The notes: generated by a model not told the origin, from the sequence alone. A stretch of 9,825 nt of DNA from Hyphomonas sp. (GCA_003486945.1 DNFL01000128.1:1-9825), one strand, 5' to 3'; shown: positions 1 to 6,626, counted from the stretch's first letter. Program-made: numbers and translations.

Positions 1-72
1 GCCCGCGCAGTCCCCGGCCGCCCCCGGGGCAATGGGCGGAGCCAGGCGGCAGAAAGGGCCCGCGCGGAAACA

Positions 73-85
73 GGGGGGGGGGGGG
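73..85. repeat. Homopolymeric G13 tract
   Basis: Thirteen consecutive G residues lie about 127 bp upstream of the first gene. Long G tracts slip during replication and in sequencing, so the length should be treated as uncertain. The surrounding 1-70 bp is very GC-rich, with GCCCGCGC present at 1-8 and again at 58-65, and I see no gene there. Confidence 0.9.
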
Positions 86-114
86 CTTTCTGCGTTCAGG
101 TTGCATGTTTGAGG

Positions 115-151
115 GGAGGGGGAAAATGCGCCTGCGCGATTTTCCCCCTCC
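115..151. repeat. Perfect 13-bp inverted repeat (leader hairpin)
   Basis: The left arm GGAGGGGGAAAAT (115-127) is the exact reverse complement of the right arm ATTTTCCCCCTCC (139-151), with an 11-nt loop that itself contains GCGC twice. It ends about 60 bp before the start of the HTH gene. It could be a terminator of an upstream operon, since the right arm starts with a T run on the plus strand but lacks a U-tail after the stem. It could also be a protein-binding site or part of a plasmid/ICE control region. The structure is seen directly; the role is not known. Confidence 0.7.
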
Positions 152-211
152 AATCCGGCGCAGACGCTGGCAGCATCATCCCATCACGAACGAACTGAAG
201 AAAGGAAACCA

Positions 212-457
212 GTGATGTCCGGAAAGATGCCGACGAACCCCGACGCAAATGATGAGCACGTACTCCTGAACGTTCAGGAAGCCGCTGCTTTCCTTCGGCT
301 CACACGCTCGACCCTCGATCATTATCGATGCGAAGGAAAAGGCCCGATTTATCGCAAGCACGGCACCCGTGTTTTCTATACGCGGGCGAGCCTGATCGAC
401 TGGTCCGGGCGCCGTGAATTCTCATCGACATCCAGCCGGGCAGGGCAATCCCGATGA
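212..457 (+). CDS. Small excisionase/MerR-like helix-turn-helix DNA-binding protein
   Basis: This is an 81-residue protein. Residues about 17-64 form a winged helix-turn-helix of the excisionase/HTH_17 type. The pattern is LLNVQEAAAFLRLTRSTLDHY, in which two helices carry the 'xEAAxFLxxxxSTLxxY' signature, followed by GKGPIYRKHGTRVFY as the wing and SLIDW as the closing helix. Such proteins bind DNA as regulators of mobile elements or as recombination directionality factors. The reading starts at GTG 212 or ATG 215, just after an AAGGAAA ribosome-binding site at 202-208; both give nearly the same product. Its stop overlaps the start of the next gene (ATGA at 454-457), so the two are translationally coupled. 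In related alphaproteobacterial conjugative elements, such an HTH gene sits at the head of the repA/parA/traF/relaxase segment. Here repA and parA are absent between it and traF. A regulatory role in transfer is inference. Confidence 0.8.
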   Translation: MMSGKMPTNPDANDEHVLLNVQEAAAFLRLTRSTLDHYRCEGKGPIYRKHGTRVFYTRASLIDWSGRREFSSTSSRAGQSR

Positions 458-972
458 AATCCGGCTACGCGCTCGCGCTCGTGCTGGGCGGATCGGCGGC
501 GTTGTCTGGCCTCGTTTTTGATCCTCCGGCGAAGGTCATCTGGAACCGGACAGCGAGCGCGCCAGAAGGGCTTTACTGGCTGAGAGACGAGCCATTCACC
601 AAGGGCCGATGGGTCGTTCTCTCAGCCAGGAGCGGGCCCGCGCAATGGGCTGAGGCGCGTGGATATGTGGGTAAAGATTGGCCACTTCTGAAGCGAGTTT
701 CAGGGGTTCCTGGAGACGAAATTTGCCGCAAAGGAGTGGATGTATTCATCAATGATGAGCTCGTGGCGAAAGCGCACTTGTCGGATGAAAAAGGCAGCGA
801 TCTTCCGACCTGGGACGGGTGCGTCACGCTGAGGAATGGCGAGCTGTTCCTGCTCTCGCCGCACCCGTCCTCTCTGGATGGGCGCTATTTCGGAGCGGTC
901 CGCGAAGCGGACATTGTCGGCATTGCGGTGCCGGTCTTCGGTTCATCCGTTCACGGGCAATCTGCAGAGTAG
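454..972 (+). CDS. traF: TraF-like S26-family conjugative transfer signal peptidase
   Basis: This is a 172-residue inner-membrane protein with a short N-terminal hydrophobic segment (residues 5-22). It has the S26 serine/lysine dyad in the TraF arrangement. The nucleophile is Ser35 in NRTASAPEGLYWL, where the pattern is 'NxTxSxPxGxY'. The general base is Lys80 in LLKRVSGVPGDEIC. A later block, GELFLLSPHPSSLDGRYFG (about 129-147), matches the conserved 'GExFLLx..xxSxDSRYFG' segment. In conjugative systems this protease matures and, in RP4, cyclises the pilin TrbC. That is family knowledge and cannot be shown here because no pilin gene is in the window. The ATG overlaps the stop of the HTH gene. 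The gene ends 208 bp before the relaxase, so it belongs with the transfer module. Length is normal for the family and no damage is seen. Confidence 0.88.
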   Translation: MKSGYALALVLGGSAALSGLVFDPPAKVIWNRTASAPEGLYWLRDEPFTKGRWVVLSARSGPAQWAEARGYVGKDWPLLKRVSGVPGDEICRKGVDVFINDELVAKAHLSDEKGSDLPTWDGCVTLRNGELFLLSPHPSSLDGRYFGAVREADIVGIAVPVFGSSVHGQSAE

Positions 973-1180
973 GGCAAAGCGGTGCAAGCGGCTGCAAGGG
1001 TGGGGAGGGCGGACCCGGTTGGGCAAGTTAAAAGAGCTGGCGCCAGGCTCTGCCTTGCACCTTGTCTGCACAACGATTTTTCGGTGCCTCTTGCACCGGG
1101 TCGAGACGCCGGGTTTGCCTTGATCTTCAGTGTTTGCAGCAGGTTCAGCTGGCGCCATATCCTGATTGGGGAATCTTCAT
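973..1180. other. Candidate oriT: repeat-rich gap with P-type nic-like motif
   Basis: This is the 208-bp non-coding gap between traF and the relaxase. CGGTGCAAG (980-988) is repeated in inverted form as CTTGCACCG (1090-1098), and CTTGCACC occurs again at 1054-1061. CGGTGC (1082-1087) and GCACCG (1093-1098) can form a 6-bp hairpin. AGCTGGCGCCA occurs at 1035-1045 and 1147-1157 as an 11-bp direct repeat with a palindromic core. Directly after the second copy comes TATCCTG (1158-1164), which fits the P-type nic consensus YATCCTG but is followed by A rather than a pyrimidine. MOBP relaxases usually have oriT beside their gene. The repeats are seen; the oriT role is inference. The seven-base motif alone could occur by chance. 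Confidence 0.4.
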
Positions 1181-3103
1181 ATGACGGATGAGTTCGAGCC
1201 GCGCCTCGGGCGGATTGGAGACCGGGCGCGCCGCGGCGATCAAGGGTTTGCAAAGCAGCTGAAGAAGGCGTCGGCCCGGCTTGGCCGCAAGACCGTAAAA
1301 GTAAGGTTCAGCGGTGCTGGAATCGGACGCGGAGGAGCGAGTGCGCGGTCGATTGAAATGCGCACTCAGCGCCTGCCTCGATTCCGGATGCGAAGGGTCA
1401 TCGTGAAGACCCATGTTTCCAGGTCGCCGCGAGGCGGCGGTGCCGGTGCGCTCAAAGCCCATCTCGGCTATCTCCAGCGCGACGGCGTGGAACGCGATGG
1501 ATCTGGGGGGCAGATTTACACGCGGGACGGTGTGGTACCGGATGCGAACGCATTCGTAGAGCGCTGCGAAGGCGACCGGCACCAGTTCCGGCTGATCGTT
1601 TCAGCAGAGGACGCCGGGCAGCTTGGAGACCTCAAAGACACCACCCGCGCCCTGATGGCACAGATGGAATCTGATCTCGGGACGCGCCTCGACTGGCTCG
1701 CGGTTGATCACCACAATACCGGCCATCCGCACACGCATATCGTGATCCGCGGCAAAGATGCGGACGGAAAGGATCTCGTCATTTCGCCGGAATACATCAA
1801 GCAGGGGCTCGCCTCCCGCGCTCAGGACATCGTTACAGAACGCCTTGGTCCGAGGCGCGATCTTGAGATTGCACAGGCGCGGCAGAGCGAGGTGACACTG
1901 GAGCGGTTCACGGGCCTCGACAGGAGCATCCTTGCAAAAGCTTCGGGGGCTGGCGTCCATATCAACGAAGGACATGATCCGCGTGGCCGGTTCGAGGAAG
2001 CGCTCTTACGGGCACGGTTGCGGCATCTTGAAGTTCTCGGACTTGCTGAGCCGGCCGGGATGAATGCGTGGGCCCTTAAACCTGATTGGGAAACGACGCT
2101 TAAAGCGCTGGGGCAACGCGGTGACATCCTGAAAGCCCTTGCAGCGAAGAACCGCGATTCCGTGCCCGACCAGAATCTGCGCAGGTTTGAGCCGGGAACG
2201 CGGGGACAGGAAAGGCTTTTGGGCTCAGTCGTGGCATCTGTTCCGGAAGACGAACTCCGAGACCGGCGAAGCCTCGTTGTTCAGGATTTTCACGGGACAC
2301 GGTGGATCGTGGATGTCGGGCTCCGGGAACCTGGAACAATCCCGCCGGATGGCGCTGTCGTCGAGATTACATCGCGATCGCCAAGGCTGAGAGAGATCGA
2401 CGCGTCCATCCTTAGCATCGCGGAACGCTCCGGCGGCCTGTATTCCGGAGCGCTACACATTGAAGCCGATGCAACAGCAACGCCAGCCTGGCGGCAAGGA
2501 CATCTCCGGCGGCTGGAAGCATTGAGGCACGCTGGCATTCTTGAGCGTGCGGCAGATGGAGTTTGGCATGTGCCAAAGGATTTTGCACGGGCCGCGGTCG
2601 ATTACGAAGCAGCGCGGACGGGGCGGCTCGAGGTTCAGGTTCAGTCCTGGCTTCCGCTCATGGAACAGACCAGGCATGCAGGGCTGACCTGGCTCGATGC
2701 GGCGGGAGCTGGGGTGCCCGGTGATCGGTTGGCGAAGGTCCGGCAGGCGCGTCTCGCCTTTTTTCGGGAGAAGGGTTGGCTTGAACACGGGGAAAGAGAG
2801 GCGGGTGAGGACTTGCGAGATAGGCTGCGCGTCATGGAGCTGCGGAGGGCGTCAGGCACCCTTGCTTCAATAACAGGGCGCGCCGCTGTGGAGCTGGGGC
2901 CGGGCGACAGGTTTGAAGGCAGATTCGAGAAGGCGATTGATCTGGGGCAGGGAAGGATTGCTGTCGTCGGGAATGCGAAAGAGTTTGCGCTCGTGCCCTG
3001 GCGGCCCGAGATGGAGCGTCACCGGGGGAGGGATATGGCGTTTAGACGGACCGCAGCGGGCGTCAGCTGGACGATCGGGATTGAGCGGGGATTGGAGCGG
3101 TGA
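1181..3103 (+). CDS. rlxS: MOBP/VirD2-type relaxase with DUF3363-like C-terminus
   Basis: This 640-residue relaxase is the enzyme that nicks oriT, attaches to the 5' end through a tyrosine and leads single-stranded DNA into the recipient. I chose ATG 1181 because it has GGGGAA at 1168-1173 as its ribosome-binding site; the in-frame TTG at 1166 has none. A basic N-terminal extension comes first (about 1-72). It is followed by the catalytic region starting at RRVIVKTHVSRSP, with HLGYLQRDG (Tyr97) as the likely motif I tyrosine. The motif III metal-binding cluster is DHHNTGHPHTHIVIRG (His177, 178, 182, 184 and 186). Residues 200-640 resemble the DUF3363 part found in RlxS-type relaxases, including a closing VSWTIGIERGLER. 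The frame is intact and looks complete. In related elements the coupling protein traG follows at once; here an IS91-type element follows instead. The symbol is by family resemblance. Confidence 0.9.
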   Translation: MTDEFEPRLGRIGDRARRGDQGFAKQLKKASARLGRKTVKVRFSGAGIGRGGASARSIEMRTQRLPRFRMRRVIVKTHVSRSPRGGGAGALKAHLGYLQRDGVERDGSGGQIYTRDGVVPDANAFVERCEGDRHQFRLIVSAEDAGQLGDLKDTTRALMAQMESDLGTRLDWLAVDHHNTGHPHTHIVIRGKDADGKDLVISPEYIKQGLASRAQDIVTERLGPRRDLEIAQARQSEVTLERFTGLDRSILAKASGAGVHINEGHDPRGRFEEALLRARLRHLEVLGLAEPAGMNAWALKPDWETTLKALGQRGDILKALAAKNRDSVPDQNLRRFEPGTRGQERLLGSVVASVPEDELRDRRSLVVQDFHGTRWIVDVGLREPGTIPPDGAVVEITSRSPRLREIDASILSIAERSGGLYSGALHIEADATATPAWRQGHLRRLEALRHAGILERAADGVWHVPKDFARAAVDYEAARTGRLEVQVQSWLPLMEQTRHAGLTWLDAAGAGVPGDRLAKVRQARLAFFREKGWLEHGEREAGEDLRDRLRVMELRRASGTLASITGRAAVELGPGDRFEGRFEKAIDLGQGRIAVVGNAKEFALVPWRPEMERHRGRDMAFRRTAAGVSWTIGIERGLER

Positions 3104-3256
3104 TCCGCAAGCGCGTAATCGCTCCTCATTGGGACTATCGGTCCAACGTTTGATCCATGTCGAAGCAGGGCACTTAGCTTCCAAAGTGTTACGGCAGCAA
3201 CGGGCGCAACGGCAGCGATTCGGTATTGGAGTCTACCCCGACCGAGATTGTTAAGG
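3104..3256. other. Non-coding gap between relaxase and IS91-type element
   Basis: This stretch has no convincing gene. The expected traG start, with its N-terminal membrane segments, is not found on the plus strand. The minus strand shows no continuation of the acyl-CoA ligase that is cut at the far side of the element. The breakpoint between the conjugative module and the IS91-type element must lie here or in the hairpin just after it, but I cannot place it exactly. Confidence 0.5.
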
Positions 3257-3318
3257 TTTCCAGGACGCCCGCCATGCGCAGCCGGTTGCCCCGGGCCCGG
3301 TGGCGGGCGTCCTGGAAA
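3257..3318. repeat. Perfect 18-bp inverted repeat, possible IS91 end structure or terminator
   Basis: TTTCCAGGACGCCCGCCA (3257-3274) is exactly complementary to TGGCGGGCGTCCTGGAAA (3301-3318), with a 26-nt GC-rich loop. It lies about 270 bp past the 3' end of the transposase, which is the side where IS91-family elements keep their replication origin end (oriIS). It may therefore mark or lie close to the element end. A terminator between the converging relaxase and transposase genes is the alternative, although no clear U-tail follows. The repeat is seen; its role is inferred. Confidence 0.65.
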
Positions 3319-3352
3319 GCTCAAGGCCTGACGCGCGGGTGGCTGGCACTCT

Positions 3353-3381
3353 ATGGAGATTTGAAGCATGGAGATTTGAAG
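3353..3381. repeat. 15-bp tandem duplication
   Basis: ATGGAGATTTGAAG occurs at 3353-3366 and again at 3368-3381, separated by a single C, giving a 15-bp period. It lies downstream of the transposase in the presumed oriIS-side region of the element. It could be a replication-slippage product or a feature of the element end. No function is known. Confidence 0.8.
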
Positions 3382-3586
3382 TGATCGCCTGGTTCGACGG
3401 TGGCCAAGGATTGCGCTTCCGTGTGCATATTCCGTCTCGACACGGCGCGCATATTGTGGATTTGACGAAGCTCTGATGTGTCGCGGGCACGGCTTGTCTC
3501 GCGGCGTGTTCGATCAGGACATAGGTTCCCGGCGCCGCCGGTGATGGCGAACGCGGGGACGTCGGCAAGAGTGATCTGAGCGGTCG

Positions 3587-4678
3587 TCATGAGCTGTCCA
3601 TCCGTTCCTGTGGCTGTCGCTTGAGTTGCGATGCCGGGGTCACCAGTTCGATCAGGACCATCCGTCCACCGCAGCACGGGCATGGTGCCGGTCCGGGCGC
3701 CGGCATCTGTGTGGCCGGCGTAGGTTCGGAGATCGGATCTGGCGGCGGCATGCGATCGGCGAGCAGGCTGCGTGCCTTCGCAATGGCGGCGCGGCGCTGG
3801 GTGTTGGCGAGAAGCCCGACATGCCGGATGCGGTGGAGGCCATTGGGCAGAACGTGTTGCAGGAACCGCCGGGCAAACTCGCTGGCGGCGAGCGTCATGG
3901 ATGCAAAGCGCGCCTGACCTTCGCGGCGGTAGTCCTTGACCCGGAACGTCACCCGCGTTCCGTCATAGGCTGTGATCCGGCTGTTCGAGATGGTGATCCG
4001 GTGAGTATAGCGGGCGAGATATGAGAGGACCTGGTCAGGCCCGGCAAACGGGCGCTTGGCATAAACGACCCAGTCGCGCCGGCGCTGGCTCTTAAGGAAG
4101 CTCGTGAACGCTTCTGGGTCTGCCAGCTGGGCGAGATCGCCGTGGAAGCTGAGCTTGCCGGCGGCATGGAGGTCGGCGAGCCGCTCGCACATCAGTCTAC
4201 GGAACAGGCGTGACAGCACCCTCACAGGCAGGAAGAAGTCGCGGCGGCAGTCGACCCAGCGCTTGCCATCCGGCGACAGGCCGCCGCCGGGCACGACGGC
4301 GTGGATGTGGGGATGGTGGGTCATTGCCGAGCCCCATGTATGCAGGACCAGGGTCGCGCCGAGCTTTGCACCGAGATGCCTGGGATCGGCGCCGATGGTC
4401 ATCAGGGTCTCGGACACGGCCTTGAACAGGGCGTCGTAGACGACACGCTTTTTCTGGAACGCGACGCGCGCCAGCGGCGCGGGCAGCGTGAACGCAACAT
4501 GGTAATAGGCCACGGGAAGCAGGTCCCGTCTGCGTGCCTCCAGCCAGTCATAGGAGGCGGCCGCCTGGCACCTCGGACAATGCCGTTTGCGGCAGGAGTT
4601 ATAGGCAACGTCCACAGTCCCGCAGTCCTCACAGTGTAGCACAAGAACGCGCCCGAATTCTCGTCCACAACCGGCCAC
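3587..4678 (-). pseudogene. IS91-family Y2/HUH transposase, N-terminally truncated
   Basis: The open frame gives 363 residues, but only those from about His15 on belong to the transposase. Residues 1-14 are read out of the antisense of the adjoining ligase gene. IS91 transposases normally have some 40-50 further residues before the zinc finger. What remains includes the cysteine cluster HCEDCG...CRKRHCPRC (Cys16, 19, 29, 34 and 37). It also includes the HUH metal site HHPHIHAVV (His121-126), the paired catalytic tyrosines in YLARYTHRI (Tyr220 and Tyr224), and a C-terminal CPCCGG finger at about 338. These motifs define a rolling-circle replicase-like transposase. The catalytic centre is intact, but the missing N-terminus and lost terIS end suggest a dead or trans-dependent copy. 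A GTG at 4678 could start a shortened protein, which I consider accidental. Confidence 0.85.
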
Positions 4679-5210
4679 GAGAACCCATCGCTCTGCGCTG
4701 CCAGCAAGTCTTCGTAGCAGAGCGCGTTGACTATGCCCGGCGTGTGGGCCAGGCAGTCGCTCATCATCACGAATTTCGTCACGGTCCGCATCTGCGGCAC
4801 AAGTCTCTCGACGAGAGGCAAAAAGGTCTTGTCGAACAGCAGCACATCCGGTTCCGCCTGGTTCAGGATGAATACGATCTGCTCGTCGAACAGGCGTGGA
4901 TTGACGGTTTCAATACGGCGCCGATGCCGGGCACGGCATAAAAAAGTTCAAAATGTCGATGCGTGTTCCAAGCCAGGGTCGCGACCCTGTCCGCCGGCTT
5001 CACGCCGAGCGCCATCAAAGCTTTTGCCGCGCGTTCGGCGCGCTTTAGTTCGAGAGCGTACGTAGAACGCGCTTCCGGCTCGTCCACGAGCCGGGAAACG
5101 ACTTCAACCGAGCCATGCGCGTTGGCCGCATACTTCATGATGTCAATGATCTGAAGTGGCGGGGACTGCATGAGGCCCGTCAGTCCAATTGTCCGACTTT
5201 CTTCTGTCAC
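4633..5210 (-). pseudogene. Acyl-CoA ligase (AMP-binding, fatty-acyl-CoA synthetase type) remnant, frameshifted and truncated
   Basis: The minus strand encodes the first third of a medium/long-chain acyl-CoA synthetase-like enzyme, which activates carboxylic acids with ATP and CoA. The family-typical segments are LTGLMQSPPLQIIDIM near the start, VVSRLVDEPEARSTYALEL, and GDRVATLAWNTHRHFE-like KPADRVATLAWNTHRHFE, followed by GIGAV. The frame then breaks at about 4908-4911. In the next frame, TVNPRLFDEQIVFILNQAE, LLFDKTFLPLVERL and DENSGAFLCYT continue the same family, so one base seems to have been lost near a run of three A (minus strand). The gene stops at CYT, exactly before the expected SGTTGxPKG ATP-binding loop, where IS91 transposase sequence begins. 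Start GTG at 5210 is the best guess; ATG at 5171 is possible but would cut the conserved 'LTGLM'. The product cannot be an active ligase. The rest of the gene is not in the window. Confidence 0.85.
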
Positions 5211-5554
5211 GTGCTTTTTACCCGGGTGAATGGAGTTTCTGAACTTTTGCGCAGGCGACTGTATCGTTGTCGAGTTACGCGTTGAAAAAATCTGTGATGA
5301 TCCCGAACGCCTCATCTTTTTCAGGCGACGGCAAAAAGATACAGGTGCTCAGACTGGTTCTGTTCTGGCCTCAATAGGAATTTCCTCGCTGGACACGGGT
5401 CTGTCACCGAAGGTGACCGGGACGCGGCGCACGTCTTGGTTAGACACGCTACGTGCATTTTTCTGCACAAGTGGAGTGGAGATTTTCTCTTGGTTGATAG
5501 TGTTGAACCTGTTGATTGATTGGGACTGTGAGGATCACGTTTCTGCAGGTGATG
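5211..5554. other. 344-bp region without a recognisable gene
   Basis: This region lies between the 5' end of the broken ligase and the 3' end of the serine hydrolase, both on the minus strand. It should contain the former ligase promoter. A minus-strand frame open from 5534 to a stop at 5349 reads like a protein tail (...NQDVRRVPVTFGDRP..., ending EARTEPV). It has no good start or ribosome-binding site, and I do not recognise it. A plus-strand frame from 5230 to 5610 overlaps the hydrolase end and has no recognisable domain. I see no strong terminator. Confidence 0.5.
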
Positions 5555-6619
5555 TCAGTTCGAAGGAGTCTGGGATTCGGTGTCTACTGCCTCCAGTGCT
5601 AGCTGGATAAATTCATAGTCTGACCATTTTCCCTGATCTCCCCGCAAGACTGCTGCCAAATCCAGTTCCGCAAGACGCACGATCGTTACGCCAAGCGAGG
5701 GGATGACGTAGAGCCTTTGATCGCCGGCTCCTGCTGCGACGACCATATCAGCGGGAAGGAGGTCAGCATGATCGTCTATATCGGTTGTCGCGGTAACAGC
5801 ATCCTCGGACTGTGAAGTGCGAGGCAGCCACCAGGATAGTCCGTAGGCTGCATTCGCGGCACTGCCTTCGAAGAGTGATTCAAAAGTATCAGGATCAACA
5901 ATCCGGTCGCCCTCAATCCGGCCACCACTGTGCACGAATTCTCCGAACTTTGCCCAGTCGCGGGCTGACATGACCACTCCCTGAGGCATAAGGGGCTTTG
6001 TGTCGGGCCCATTGCGCCATTTGTAGTTCTCGATCCCGAGAGGCGCAAATAGACGCTCTTCGAGGTATTCTTTTGGCCCGCCTGACTTGCCAGATGCTTG
6101 CAGTTTACGGCGCATAACTTCACCAAAAATCTGGGAAGGGACAGGCCCATAAAGGAATCTTGAGCCAGGTGGAGCGGTGATGTCGCTCGCGACCGCTTTA
6201 CCGTAGCCGGGCGGGCGTCCGACGCGACTTTTGTGGCCGCTGGTCATCGAGAGGAGATGACGCAGGGTTATTTTCTCACGTTGCGGGTCATCCTGCCATT
6301 CGGTGAGCGTGGCTGCCGCGGGCTCGTCGAGTGACAATAACCCGTCTTTTACGGCGATGGCGGCCATGATGCCAAGAAAGCTCTTTGTGCCCGACCATAG
6401 TTCGTGAGGTTGATCCAGCATTGAGCGAGGGCTGCTGCAAACTGGCTCTCCGTCTTTCAAGACAAGAACCGCCAGACCGCGGTCTGCGTCAGACATTGCA
6501 ATCGCCCGTTGGCATGCATCAGATTTGCGAGCGGTTTCAGCGGGAAGGGATTGAGCTGCACAGGAAGTTGCTGAAAGAGCCAGCACAAGAGACAAGGTTC
6601 TAAGCACTTTTAAACGCAC
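5555..6619 (-). CDS. Exported serine hydrolase of the class C beta-lactamase/esterase (SxxK) family
   Basis: This protein of up to 354 residues has an N-terminal signal peptide (about residues 1-22, LRTLSLVLALSATSCAAQS). Cys20 is present but the lipobox is poor, so a soluble periplasmic or envelope protein is likelier than a lipoprotein. The catalytic SxxK is Ser76-Gly-Thr-Lys79 in ELWSGTKSFLGIMAA. ITLRHLLSMTSGH (117-129) is a family hallmark. The second motif tyrosine is Tyr157 in RFLYGPVPSQIFGEV. The third motif (KTG/HTG in beta-lactamases) appears replaced by GAGDQRLYVIP near residue 297. This resembles esterases and 6-aminohexanoate-dimer hydrolases rather than true beta-lactamases, so the substrate is probably an ester or amide. 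The start is GTG 6619 or GTG 6607; the latter is better spaced from AAAGG. The perfect palindrome at 6627-6642 lies just upstream, pointing to control by the divergent GntR protein. Confidence 0.85.
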   Translation of the reverse strand: MRLKVLRTLSLVLALSATSCAAQSLPAETARKSDACQRAIAMSDADRGLAVLVLKDGEPVCSSPRSMLDQPHELWSGTKSFLGIMAAIAVKDGLLSLDEPAAATLTEWQDDPQREKITLRHLLSMTSGHKSRVGRPPGYGKAVASDITAPPGSRFLYGPVPSQIFGEVMRRKLQASGKSGGPKEYLEERLFAPLGIENYKWRNGPDTKPLMPQGVVMSARDWAKFGEFVHSGGRIEGDRIVDPDTFESLFEGSAANAAYGLSWWLPRTSQSEDAVTATTDIDDHADLLPADMVVAAGAGDQRLYVIPSLGVTIVRLAELDLAAVLRGDQGKWSDYEFIQLALEAVDTESQTPSN

Positions 6620-6626
6620 CTTTATT

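Larger units (their letters stand above)
3257..4636 (-). mobile_element. IS91-family rolling-circle insertion element, truncated at the terIS side
   Basis: The element is defined by its Y2/HUH transposase on the minus strand. IS91 elements lack terminal inverted repeats and target duplications and move by rolling-circle replication, with oriIS downstream and terIS upstream of the transposase. Here the upstream part, including terIS and the first 40-50 transposase codons, is missing. Homology switches to an acyl-CoA ligase gene at about 4633-4636. The oriIS-side boundary is a guess placed at the 18-bp inverted repeat; it could lie anywhere from about 3104 to 3350. The element is probably unable to move by itself. 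Confidence 0.65.

Noticed and set aside
1166..1180. TTG at 1166 as the relaxase start
   Set aside because: It has no ribosome-binding site, while ATG 1181 has GGGGAA at a good distance. Using TTG would also make the nic-like motif abut the coding region.
1145..1582. Long antisense frames opposite the relaxase, transposase and receptor
   Set aside because: They are by-products of high-GC codon use in the real genes, with no domain signatures or ribosome-binding sites.
3351..3590. Minus-strand frame starting with ATGA overlap at the transposase stop (79 residues, MTTAQITLADVPAF...)
   Set aside because: The overlap looks like coupling, but the translation has no recognisable domain and low-complexity, Arg/Thr-rich content. 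It ends in the tandem repeat. IS91-family elements normally have non-coding DNA here.
5230..5610. Plus-strand open frame of 126 codons
   Set aside because: It overlaps the 3' end of the serine hydrolase, has no clear ribosome-binding site and resembles no family. It is probably a chance frame.
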